From Clostridia bacterium (lineage in GTDB: Bacteria; Bacillota; Clostridia; Oscillospirales; CAG-272): a DNA stretch of 64,000 bases. The stretch is from the NCBI GenBank assembly GCA_017387685.1, contig JAFOEU010000055.1, positions 25,989-89,988 on the forward strand, written 5' to 3'. The notes under the pieces are model-generated. The model had not been told where the DNA came from and searched no databases. It saw only the letters and a list, made by a program, of their open reading frames with translations. This document shows positions 50,213-57,304 of this stretch, piece after piece (position 1 is the stretch's first letter; every line of letters begins with the position of its first letter). Position numbers and translations under genes: made by a program.

Positions 50213-50303
50213 GTGCGTTTTTCGCGAAGCAAAATTATCACTCCGCCGAAGGCGGATTATCACTCTCACGAAGTGAGATTATCACTCGCGCAAAGCGCGA
50301 CAG
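50213..50303. repeat. Hairpin array before the EIIA gene
   Basis: TTCGCGAAGCAAA, TCCGCCGAAGGCGGA, TCTCACGAAGTGAGA and CGCGCAAAGCGCG palindromes are joined by ATTATCACT; the last one ends about 4 bp before the AGAAAGGAA Shine-Dalgarno. Confidence 0.8.
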
Positions 50304-50317
50304 AAAGGAACAAAATT

Positions 50318-50767
50318 ATGAAAACCACCATTCTTTCCCCCGTAGACGGCACCGTCATCTCCCTCGATCGCGTGCCCGACGAGGCGTTTGCTTCGGGGAT
50401 GCTTGGCGACGGTTTTGCCGTCGAGCCCGAAAACGGGGATATTTGCGCGCCCGTGGCGGGCAAGATCGTGTCGATCAGCGAAAGCCGACACGCATATTCC
50501 ATCGCCGCCGACTTCGGAGATCTGCTCGTTCATATCGGAATCGACACGATCGGGGTGCCCGAGGCATTTCTGCCCATCGCCATGGTCGGCGATTACGTCG
50601 CTGCGGGTCAGCCGATCGCACGCGCCGACCTTGATATGATCAAAAAAGCCGGACTTTCGCCCGTGATCCCCGTCCTGATCACCGATCTCCGCACATCGGG
50701 TACAATCAAGAAAAATTACGGCAAAGCGCGCGGCGGCAAGGATGTTGCGATGTATTTGACAAAATAG
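50318..50767 (+). CDS. PTS glucose-type EIIA
   Basis: The 149-residue protein is a single EIIA domain of the glucose class (Crr-like). It has PVDGTVISLDRVPD near the start, His58 in SRHAY and the phosphorylated His72 in LLVHIGIDT. It takes phosphate from HPr and passes it to the EIIB domain of the transporter. In many species it is fused to EIICB; here it is separate, 160 bp upstream of the EIICB gene with a large hairpin between them. AAGGAA precedes the ATG, next to the array. Confidence 0.92.
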   Translation: MKTTILSPVDGTVISLDRVPDEAFASGMLGDGFAVEPENGDICAPVAGKIVSISESRHAYSIAADFGDLLVHIGIDTIGVPEAFLPIAMVGDYVAAGQPIARADLDMIKKAGLSPVIPVLITDLRTSGTIKKNYGKARGGKDVAMYLTK

Positions 50768-50795
50768 ACGAAATAAAGGTGAATTTTAATCAAAA

Positions 50796-50876
50796 GCAAG
50801 TGTGAACAAAGCGTTCTCGATGTTCCCTCCGCAGAGGGTGATGAGGGGACACCGAGAACGCTTTGTTCGCACTTGC
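50796..50876. repeat. Large hairpin between EIIA and EIICB genes
   Basis: Arms 50796-50819 and 50853-50876 pair over 24 bp (GCAAGTG-T-GAACAAAGC..., one G-U). The loop holds CCCTCCGCAGAGGG and TGATGAGGGGACACC, the same core as the fold-back element at 25.0-25.3 kb. It may act as a partial terminator or mRNA end-former between the two genes. Confidence 0.7.
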
Positions 50877-50926
50877 AAACGACACTGTACATTACTTAAT
50901 ACGGGTAAAAGAAAGGAATTTTTAAT

Positions 50927-52573
50927 ATGAACGCAACAAAATCTGCTCCCGAGAAGCGCGATTCGAGGCTTTTTGGGGTGCTTCAAAGGGTCGGGCGATC
51001 GTTTATGCTCCCGATCGCGCTATTGCCGATCGCGGGTCTCCTGCTCGGAGTCGGCGCGTCGCTGACGAATGCGGCAATGATCGAAAGCTACAATCTCGAG
51101 AGTATTCTCGGCGAGGGAACGGTGCTCAATTGGATTTTGACAGTCCTATCGGCGGTCGGCTCGATCATTTTCGACAATCTGCCGATCATTTTTGCAATGG
51201 GTGTCGCACTCGGTATGGCGGAAAGCGAAAAGGCGACCGCAACTCTCTCGGCAGCGATCGCGTTTTTCGTAATGCACGCGACGATCTCAACTCTCCTCGA
51301 CCTCACCGGCAAGGCGACCGACGGAAGCCTCCACGAGGGAAGTATCGCGCAGGTCGTCGGCATCAACTCGCTCCAGATGGGCGTTTTCGGCGGAATAATC
51401 GTCGGTCTCGGCGTCGCCGCGCTCCATAACAAGTTCTATAAGATCAAGCTCCCCACCGTCATCTCCTTTTTCGGCGGCACGCGGTTTATTCCGATCATTT
51501 CGACGGTCGTTTACGTCGTGGTCGGCGCTGTGATGTTCTTCGTTTGGCCCTTTATTCAGGAGGGAATCTTCGCGCTCGGTAATCTCGTGCTGAATTCAGG
51601 GTACGTCGGTACGGCGATCTACGGTTTTATCGAGCGAATTCTCATTCCCTTCGGACTTCATCACGTTTTCTACCTGCCATTCTGGCAGACGGGCGTGGGC
51701 GGTAACGCGATCGTGGACGGAAATCTCATCATGGGCGCGCAGAATATCTTCTTTGCCGAGCTTGCAAGCCCCTCGACCGAGGTCTTTTCGGTGTCGGCAA
51801 CGAGATTTATGTCGGGTAAATTCCCCTTTATGATCTTCGGACTCCCCGGCGCGGCGCTTGCGATGTATACGACAGCGAAGCGCGAGCGCCGCAAGATCGC
51901 GGGCGGACTTCTGCTTTCGGCATCCCTCACGGCAATGCTGACGGGAATCACCGAGCCGATCGAGTTCACCTTTCTCTTCGTCGCGCCCGCGCTCTACCTT
52001 TTCCATTCGCTTTTTGCGGGACTTTCCTATATGTTCACGCACGTATTCAACGTCGGCGTCGGAATGACATTCTCGGGCGGTATCATCGACCTTTTGCTAT
52101 TCGGAGTGCTTCAAGGCAACGAAAAGACGAACTGGACGGCAATAATTCCGATAGGAATCGCGTATTTTATCCTCTATTTCCTGCTTTTCAGATTTATGAT
52201 AAGGAAATTCGACTACCTCACGCCCGGCAGAGAAGAGGACGGCGAAACGAAGCTCTATACTCGTGCGGACTATAACGAAAAGAAAAAATCCGAGGTCGCG
52301 GGCGAGCCTCAGATGTCGGCGGCGGACGTCGGACTTGAAAGCACGTCATCCCTCATAGTGCGCGGACTCGGTGGGCGGGAGAATATCAAGAACGTCGATT
52401 GCTGTGCGACCCGTCTGCGAGTGACCGTAAACGATTCAGCGCTCGTGAACGATGCTCTGCTGAAAAAAAGCGGCGCAGCGGGAGTGATCAGGCGAGGAAG
52501 CGGAGTTCAGGTAGTGTACGGTCCGCAGGTAAGCGTGATCAAGAGTGAGCTGGATGAGTTTTTGAAGGGGTGA
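50927..52573 (+). CDS. PTS EIICB component (glucose/maltose/GlcNAc class)
   Basis: The 548-residue transporter has an EIIC membrane domain (residues ~15-440, about ten spans, with GITEPIEFTFLFVAP and FGLHHVFYLPFWQT) and a C-terminal EIIB domain (~470-548) with the phosphorylated cysteine in NVDCCATRLRV (Cys493). These motifs define the glucose superfamily; glucose, maltose or N-acetylglucosamine cannot be separated by eye. AAAGAAAGGAA lies before the ATG. With HPr, EI and EIIA nearby, the locus holds a complete phosphorelay. Confidence 0.93.
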   Translation: MNATKSAPEKRDSRLFGVLQRVGRSFMLPIALLPIAGLLLGVGASLTNAAMIESYNLESILGEGTVLNWILTVLSAVGSIIFDNLPIIFAMGVALGMAESEKATATLSAAIAFFVMHATISTLLDLTGKATDGSLHEGSIAQVVGINSLQMGVFGGIIVGLGVAALHNKFYKIKLPTVISFFGGTRFIPIISTVVYVVVGAVMFFVWPFIQEGIFALGNLVLNSGYVGTAIYGFIERILIPFGLHHVFYLPFWQTGVGGNAIVDGNLIMGAQNIFFAELASPSTEVFSVSATRFMSGKFPFMIFGLPGAALAMYTTAKRERRKIAGGLLLSASLTAMLTGITEPIEFTFLFVAPALYLFHSLFAGLSYMFTHVFNVGVGMTFSGGIIDLLLFGVLQGNEKTNWTAIIPIGIAYFILYFLLFRFMIRKFDYLTPGREEDGETKLYTRADYNEKKKSEVAGEPQMSAADVGLESTSSLIVRGLGGRENIKNVDCCATRLRVTVNDSALVNDALLKKSGAAGVIRRGSGVQVVYGPQVSVIKSELDEFLKG

Positions 52574-52652
52574 TTTCGCTTGCAGAAAAAGGATTCAGAA
52601 CCTATATTTGCGCACTTAATTGGGTGTTGAAAGCGTTCGTTCGGGTTAAAAA

Positions 52653-52826
52653 TATCACGCCGAAGGCGTGTATATCATCAATTCCGAAGGAATTGCATAT
52701 CATCAACACGAAGTGTTGTATATCATCAAGCCGCAAAAATACACGCTTCGCGTGATGATATACGCCTTCGGCGATGATATACACGCTTCGCGTGATGATA
52801 TACCAAGCCTGCGGCTTGGATAAAAA
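52653..52826 (-). repeat. Fixed-end palindrome array, copy 1
   Basis: Read on the minus strand it starts TTATCCAAGCCGCAGGCTTGG and ends CACGCC-TTC-GGCGTG. Between lie two hairpins with linker ATATCATC, a centre ACGCGAAGCGTGTATTTTTGC-GGCTT, two hairpins with linker GATGATAT, and the end hairpin. The left linker is the reverse complement of the right one. Confidence 0.75.
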
Positions 52827-52854
52827 ATCCGAGAACAAAGTTCTCGGATTTTTT
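52822..52854 (-). terminator. Terminator of tRNA-Arg(CCG)
   Basis: AAAAAATCCGAGAAC / GTTCTCGGATTTTTT, 3-base loop; T-run on the minus strand. Confidence 0.85.
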
Positions 52855-52930
52855 GGCCTGCCCGAAAGGATTCGAACCTTCGACCTTCAGAGTCGGAGTC
52901 TGACGCGCTATCCAGCTGTGCCACGGGCAG
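52854..52930 (-). tRNA. tRNA-Arg (anticodon CCG)
   Basis: A 77-base cloverleaf with encoded CCA. Acceptor CTGCCCG / CGGGCAG, anticodon arm TCAGA-CTCCGAC-TCTGA with anticodon CCG (complement at 52894-52896), T arm GAAGG-TTCGAAT-CCTTT. One A-C mismatch in the D stem. It reads CGG codons. A broken copy lies at 6125-6197. Confidence 0.93.
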
Positions 52931-52949
52931 ATGTTTGGTTGACCTAATA

Positions 52950-52978
52950 ATTATACAACTTCCCGTCCGAAAAGTCAA
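52950..52978 (-). promoter_or_regulatory. Promoter of tRNA-Arg(CCG)
   Basis: On the minus strand TTGACT, 17-bp spacer, TATAAT, 20 bp before the tRNA. Confidence 0.8.
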
Positions 52979-52997
52979 GTATTTTTTGTCGCACGGC

Positions 52998-53026
52998 TTG
53001 ACTTTTTACCCATATTATTATATAAT
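52998..53026 (+). promoter_or_regulatory. Promoter of the lyase/kinase operon
   Basis: TTGACT, 17-bp spacer, TATAAT, 28 bp before the ATG at 53055; back to back with the tRNA promoter. Confidence 0.8.
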
Positions 53027-53054
53027 GAAGAAAACCACTTTCGGAGGTTACATT

Positions 53055-54734
53055 ATGAGCTTACTTGGACGCGCTTGCGATAAAGAATTTTGGGCTGAGG
53101 TCAGAGAAAAGGACTGCTATGCCCGTTTTCGCAACGAAAATTTAGCCATCTGGAACAATTGCTGTGAGGGAAAGCCTATTTCCGAGCTGACCTACAGCCT
53201 TTTCAAGATATATTCTGTCACGGGTAGCCGCAGCGAATTTGAAGATGTTTATTTTGATCGCCGCCGTCGAATGAATGCCTGCACCTTCCTTTCTCTGATC
53301 TATCCCGAGGAGGAAAAATATTTCGCGTATCTTCAGGACATCCTTTTCGCGGTTCTTGGCGAATACACATGGTGCTTGCCGGCACATTACAGCCACGCGG
53401 ATAAGGATGGCAGCCTTATGGTCGACCTTTTTGCCGCAGAAACCGGCTTTGCGCTTGCGGAGATATACACGATGCTTCGCGACCGTCTTGATCCGATCGT
53501 TGAAGCACGTATCAAAAAAGAGATCGACCGCCGCATCATCAAGCCCTACGTCACCAAGCTCAATAGGCTTTGGTGGGAAAAAGGTGAAAACAACTGGGCG
53601 GCTGTTTGCGTTGGATCGGTTGGATGCACGATTATGCTTCTTTTCCCCGAGCTGTTCCCCGACCTTCGCGACCGTATTTCCGAAACTATGGAATGCTATC
53701 TTCGCGGCTTTGCGGATGACGGCTTCTGCGTTGAGGGATCGGGCTATTGGCACTACGGCTTCGGATTCTTCACCGTCTACGCCGATATGGTCAAGAAATT
53801 TACGGGCGGCGAGATCGACTATTTCACCCGCCCCAAGGTTCGTGCGGTTGCGACCTATATCCAAAAAATGTTCCTCTCGGGTCATACCTCGGTCAGCTTT
53901 GCCGACTCGGGCGCGTATCTTTCATACCACATCGGTCTTGTTCACTATCTCAAGTCGGTCTATCCCGACGATGTGATCGCTTATGACCGCTCGCTTTCAT
54001 ATAATTACGACGGTTGCGCGCGCTTCTGCCTGCATCTTCGTGCCGCGCTTTGGTACTGTGAGGACTACGACACAGGCGAGCTTCCGAATGACTCCTGCAC
54101 ATTCTTTGCAGAGGGCGCGCAGTGGTACATCAAAAAGACCTCTGCCTACGGCTTCGCGGCGAAGGGCGGACACAACAAGGAATCGCACAACCACAACGAC
54201 GTCGGATCGTTTATTTTCGCGAAAAACGGTGTTCAGATCCTCGCCGACCCCGGCACGGGTAAATATTGCAAGCAGTATTTCAGTAAAGAAAGATACGAAT
54301 TTTTCCATACCCGAACTCTCGGTCACAGCCTTCCCACCTTCGGCGGTGCAGAACAGAAGGAGGGACTTGACTATGCGGCGCGCGACGTGCGCGTCGAGGG
54401 CGAGGATTTCGTCCTCGATATCGCGCCTGCATACGGAATTTCAGAGCTTTCGAAGTGCGAGCGCCGATTCTCCTTCACCGAAACGAGCGCGACCGTCACC
54501 GACAGCTTTGATTACAGCGGCGACGTAATAGTAGAGCGCGTGGTTTCCATGCGCGAGCCGACGGAGATCGAAAGCGGTAAGATCGCGATTCTCGACTCGG
54601 TTCTGACCTACGATGCCGATGCGGTAGAGACGGTCAAGATCGAAAAGCAGTCATCCCCCGGCACAGCGGATTGCTATACAGTTGATTTCGTGCTCAAAAA
54701 CGGCACTCTAAAATTCGTTTATTCTATAAATTGA
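53055..54734 (+). CDS. Heparinase II/III-like polysaccharide lyase
   Basis: The 559-residue protein has an N-terminal alpha/alpha toroid (about 1-330; WWEKGENNWAAVCVGSVG and EGSGYWHYGFGFF are typical of alginate/heparinase lyases) and a C-terminal beta domain with the family block KGGHNKESHNHNDVGSF (~373-389) that holds His and Asn near the active site. Such enzymes cleave uronic-acid glycosidic bonds by elimination, giving unsaturated uronates. No signal peptide, so it acts inside the cell on oligosaccharides. GGAGG lies 7 bp before the ATG at 53055. The KDGal kinase gene follows 10 bp later. Confidence 0.82.
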   Translation: MSLLGRACDKEFWAEVREKDCYARFRNENLAIWNNCCEGKPISELTYSLFKIYSVTGSRSEFEDVYFDRRRRMNACTFLSLIYPEEEKYFAYLQDILFAVLGEYTWCLPAHYSHADKDGSLMVDLFAAETGFALAEIYTMLRDRLDPIVEARIKKEIDRRIIKPYVTKLNRLWWEKGENNWAAVCVGSVGCTIMLLFPELFPDLRDRISETMECYLRGFADDGFCVEGSGYWHYGFGFFTVYADMVKKFTGGEIDYFTRPKVRAVATYIQKMFLSGHTSVSFADSGAYLSYHIGLVHYLKSVYPDDVIAYDRSLSYNYDGCARFCLHLRAALWYCEDYDTGELPNDSCTFFAEGAQWYIKKTSAYGFAAKGGHNKESHNHNDVGSFIFAKNGVQILADPGTGKYCKQYFSKERYEFFHTRTLGHSLPTFGGAEQKEGLDYAARDVRVEGEDFVLDIAPAYGISELSKCERRFSFTETSATVTDSFDYSGDVIVERVVSMREPTEIESGKIAILDSVLTYDADAVETVKIEKQSSPGTADCYTVDFVLKNGTLKFVYSIN

Positions 54735-54744
54735 GAGGCAAAAA

Positions 54745-55734
54745 ATGATCATCACGGTTGATTGCGGCACGACAAATATGCGCTGCCGCCTGTTTGACGA
54801 AAAAAAGCTTATAGATCAGGAGCGCGCGAAGTGCGGCATCCGCGACGGCGCGTTCCTCGGCTCGACCGACATATTAAAGGAAACGCTCTCGCGCTTGATA
54901 AAGACACTTCTCGAGCGCAATTCGCTCACCGAGGGCGATATCGAGGTCGTGATCTCCTCGGGAACGCTCGCAAGCGACGTCGGAATCCACAAAATTCCGC
55001 ACGCGATCTGCCCCGCGTGGATCCCCGAGAGTGTAAAGGCGGCGGAAATGGTGAAAATGGAGGAGGTTACGGGCATTCCGATCCTCTTTATCCCCGGCGT
55101 TAAGACTCTACCCTCACCCGATGCCGACCTTGAAACCAAGATCGTGACCTACGAGTCGATGAGCGGCGAGGAAAGCGAGATCTACGGCATCAGCGAATCG
55201 CTCGGTCTGCCCGATGACTTTATTATCACCCTCCCTGGCTCGCATAATAAGGTAATGGAGGTGACGGGCGGCAAGATCTGCTCGATCAGAAGCGGCCTTT
55301 GCGGCGAGTTTATCGCATCGATCTCGGAGCACACGATGCTCAAGAGCGCACTTCCGAACCCCGTTATCCGCGAAATCCTGCCCGAAATGCTCACCCTCGG
55401 CTGGCGAATGGCGGATAAATACGGACTTTCCCCTATGCTCATCAAGGCGAGAATGCTCCAGCTCCTCGGCGGCTACAGTCAGGACGAGGCGGCAAACTTC
55501 TTCGTCGGCGCACTTCTGCACGACGATATTCAGACCGTTGCCCGAATCGCGGCAAAGCCCGAATCGAAGGGCAAGCCCGTCGTAGTCGGCGGCGGAGATC
55601 CGCTCAAGACGGTGTTTATGATCCTTCTTGCAGAGGCGGGAACCGAAAATCTCGTCGCCGTTCCCGACGATGTTGCAACCCTCGCCTCGAATTACGGCGC
55701 GATGAGGGTTTATGAGGCGTGGAAAAACGAATAA
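54745..55734 (+). CDS. dgoK: 2-dehydro-3-deoxygalactonokinase
   Basis: The 329-residue sugar-acid kinase phosphorylates 2-keto-3-deoxygalactonate. It shows the DgoK N-terminal phosphate loop TVDCGTTNMRCRLFD (4-18), EVVISSGTLASDVG, the LPGSHNKVMEV block (~166-176) and VVVGGGDPL. GAGGCAA lies before the ATG. Pairing with a lyase that releases unsaturated uronate, whose breakdown gives keto-deoxy acids, makes a short uronate pathway likely; the aldolase is not in the window. Confidence 0.87.
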   Translation: MIITVDCGTTNMRCRLFDEKKLIDQERAKCGIRDGAFLGSTDILKETLSRLIKTLLERNSLTEGDIEVVISSGTLASDVGIHKIPHAICPAWIPESVKAAEMVKMEEVTGIPILFIPGVKTLPSPDADLETKIVTYESMSGEESEIYGISESLGLPDDFIITLPGSHNKVMEVTGGKICSIRSGLCGEFIASISEHTMLKSALPNPVIREILPEMLTLGWRMADKYGLSPMLIKARMLQLLGGYSQDEAANFFVGALLHDDIQTVARIAAKPESKGKPVVVGGGDPLKTVFMILLAEAGTENLVAVPDDVATLASNYGAMRVYEAWKNE

Positions 55735-55747
55735 TATTCTAAAAAAT

Positions 55748-55775
55748 AAAGCGGAGCACGTGCTCCGCTTTATTT
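55748..55775. terminator. Terminator between dgoK and the DUF378 gene
   Basis: AAAGCGGAGCAC / GTGCTCCGCTTT palindrome followed by TATTTTT; serves the rightward operon and lies at the end of the convergent gene. Confidence 0.8.
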
Positions 55776-55991
55776 TTACATAGCTGATTCCTCGTACTCG
55801 TCGCGTGCGCGGAAGAGAAGAGTAACGCACCAAAGTCCGGCAAGGGCAACGAGGGTGTAAACGATACGCGCCCAAAGGGTGTCGTTTCCGCCGAAGAGCC
55901 AGGCGACTGTGTCGAACTTGAAAAGTCCCACACCGCCCCAGTTGAACGCGCCGACGATGGTCAGAATTAGAGCAATACGGTCGATGATCAT
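55776..55991 (-). CDS. DUF378 small membrane protein
   Basis: The 71-residue protein has two membrane spans (about 5-25 and 40-62) and the DUF378 pattern IALILTIVGAFNWGGVGLF and ALAGLWCVTLLFR. The family is common in Firmicutes and its function is unknown. GGAGG lies 7 bp before the ATG. Confidence 0.85.
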   Translation of the reverse strand: MIIDRIALILTIVGAFNWGGVGLFKFDTVAWLFGGNDTLWARIVYTLVALAGLWCVTLLFRARDEYEESAM

Positions 55992-56173
55992 AGGTAAGCC
56001 TCCATAATTTGTTGCATAGCTCCCATCGGGCGCTTATGCTCAAAAATATTATTTACCGAAGAAAAAAGATATATTCACACCGCCCCGAAAATACAAAAAT
56101 ACACAAGAGGTCTTATTTTTTGAAAAAATATCAAAAAATCTGCATTTTTCTCAAACTTTTTTTCAAAAAGGTA

Positions 56174-56202
56174 TTGACATTCAGAGAAAATTGTGATATA
56201 AT
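56174..56202 (+). promoter_or_regulatory. Promoter of tRNA-Glu(CTC)
   Basis: TTGACA, 17-bp spacer, TATAAT, 17 bp before the tRNA. Confidence 0.88.
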
Positions 56203-56219
56203 ATTCAAGCATTCAGCAA

Positions 56220-56294
56220 GGCCCATTGGTCAAGCGGTCAAGACGCTAGCCTCTCACGCTGGAAACTCGGGTTCGATTCCCGGATGGGTCACCA
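56220..56294 (+). tRNA. tRNA-Glu (anticodon CTC)
   Basis: A 75-base cloverleaf with encoded CCA. Acceptor GGCCCAT / ATGGGTC, anticodon stem CTAGC/GCTGG with loop CTCTCAC and anticodon CTC at 56253-56255, T arm CGGGTTCGATTCCCG. Confidence 0.94.
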
Positions 56295-56300
56295 AAAAAT

Positions 56301-56331
56301 AAAACCCGAACTACGTTCGGGTTTTATTTTT
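56301..56331 (+). terminator. Terminator of tRNA-Glu
   Basis: AAAACCCGAA / TTCGGGTTTT stem, loop CTACG, T-rich tail that runs into the next repeat. Confidence 0.85.
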
Positions 56332-56545
56332 ATCCAAGCCGCAGGCTTGGCATGGAATCACGCGTAGCGTGTATGGCATCCGCGAAGCGGTATGGCATCA
56401 CCGAAGGTGCATTTTTTGCGGCTTGATTCCATGCATCCCTTTGGGATGATTCCATGCCGCAACAAGTTGCGGATTCCATACGCGACTTTGTCGCAATTCC
56501 ATACCGCAACAAGTTGCGGATTCCATGCACGCCTTCGGCGTGATT
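56328..56545 (+). repeat. Fixed-end palindrome array, copy 2 (left of the four-helix gene)
   Basis: It starts TTTTATCCAAGCCGCAGG, and ends CACGCCTTCGGCGTGATT. Left linkers ATGGAATC/ATGGCATC, right linkers GATTCCAT (reverse complement). Order of parts: two hairpins, centre (GTGCATTTTTTGCGGCTT), four hairpins, end hairpin; total 218 bp. Confidence 0.8.
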
Positions 56546-56566
56546 AGGACGCGAAAGGAGAACGAC

Positions 56567-56920
56567 ATGTCAAAGAATTTGTTGCTTGAATATTCAGAAC
56601 AATTGGCTTGTGAGATTGCAATACTTTGCAATGAGAATAAAATAGATTCCAATACCGTTTATCAAATTAAAAAATCCTCCTCGAGCGTTTTCGCTAATAT
56701 TTCCGAAGCACAATATCCTCAAAGTCTCGCCGATATGCTTTCAAAATTTGAGATTGCACGTAAAGAATGTATGGAAACAGAGAGTTGGTTAAAGTTGAGC
56801 TTTTCAACAAAAAGCATTGACGAGGAGACTTTTAAGAAATACCGCAATCTCTGCGGCAGAATTCGCAGAATGTTGACAGCTTCTTGTATTACAATTGAAA
56901 ATAAAATGAAGCAAGGTTGA
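56567..56920 (+). CDS. Second four-helix-bundle protein
   Basis: The 117-residue protein fits the four-helix-bundle family in its core: QIKKSSSSVFANISEAQYPQS (residues ~28-48; compare R-AVSIPSNIAEG in the gene at 12327) and KFEIARKECMETESWLKL (~54-71). It is more distant from the 12327 protein than many family members are from each other. AAAGGAG lies 5 bp before the ATG. Both sides carry copies of the same 218-bp palindrome array in the same orientation, so the gene lies between direct repeats. Own terminator at the stop codon. Role unknown. Confidence 0.75.
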   Translation: MSKNLLLEYSEQLACEIAILCNENKIDSNTVYQIKKSSSSVFANISEAQYPQSLADMLSKFEIARKECMETESWLKLSFSTKSIDEETFKKYRNLCGRIRRMLTASCITIENKMKQG

Positions 56921-56936
56921 GAAACCTTGCTTTTTT
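56911..56936 (+). terminator. Terminator overlapping the stop of the four-helix gene
   Basis: GCAAGGTT / AACCTTGC with the TGA stop in the loop, followed by TTTTTT. Confidence 0.85.
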
Positions 56937-56956
56937 AGCGGGTTCAGATTCCCGGT

Positions 56957-57174
56957 TTTTATCCAAGCCGCAGGCTTGGTATGGAACCACGCGTCAGCGT
57001 GTATATCATCGCCGTAGGCGTATATCATCACGCGGAGCGTGTATTTCTGCGGCTTGATGATATACAAGGCTTCGCCTTGATGATATACAATTCCTTCGGA
57101 ATTGATGATATACCGCCTTCGGCGGGTGATATACAACGCTTCGCGTTGATGATATGCACGCCTTCGGCGTGATT
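56957..57174 (+). repeat. Fixed-end palindrome array, copy 3 (right of the four-helix gene)
   Basis: Same ends and same order of parts as copy 2, also 218 bp, but with left linkers TATATCATC and right linkers GATGATATA. Individual hairpins differ (GCCGTAGGC, AAGGCTTCGCCTT, AATTCCTTCGGAATT, CCGCCTTCGGCGG, AACGCTTCGCGTT). Confidence 0.8.
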
Positions 57175-57219
57175 TTTTATGTGCGAGCTTGGTATGTTGA
57201 GATATATTCGCGATCACAC

Positions 57220-57248
57220 TTGACCGGGAAACTAAATCGTGCTATAAT
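57220..57248 (+). promoter_or_regulatory. Promoter of the sialidase-like/MFS operon
   Basis: TTGACC, 17-bp spacer, TATAAT, 57 bp before the ATG. Confidence 0.8.
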
Positions 57249-57304
57249 TATGTTGATAGCATCAGTATAACACAATAATTGCTGAGGCTCAAGGGAGTGT
57301 TGAT

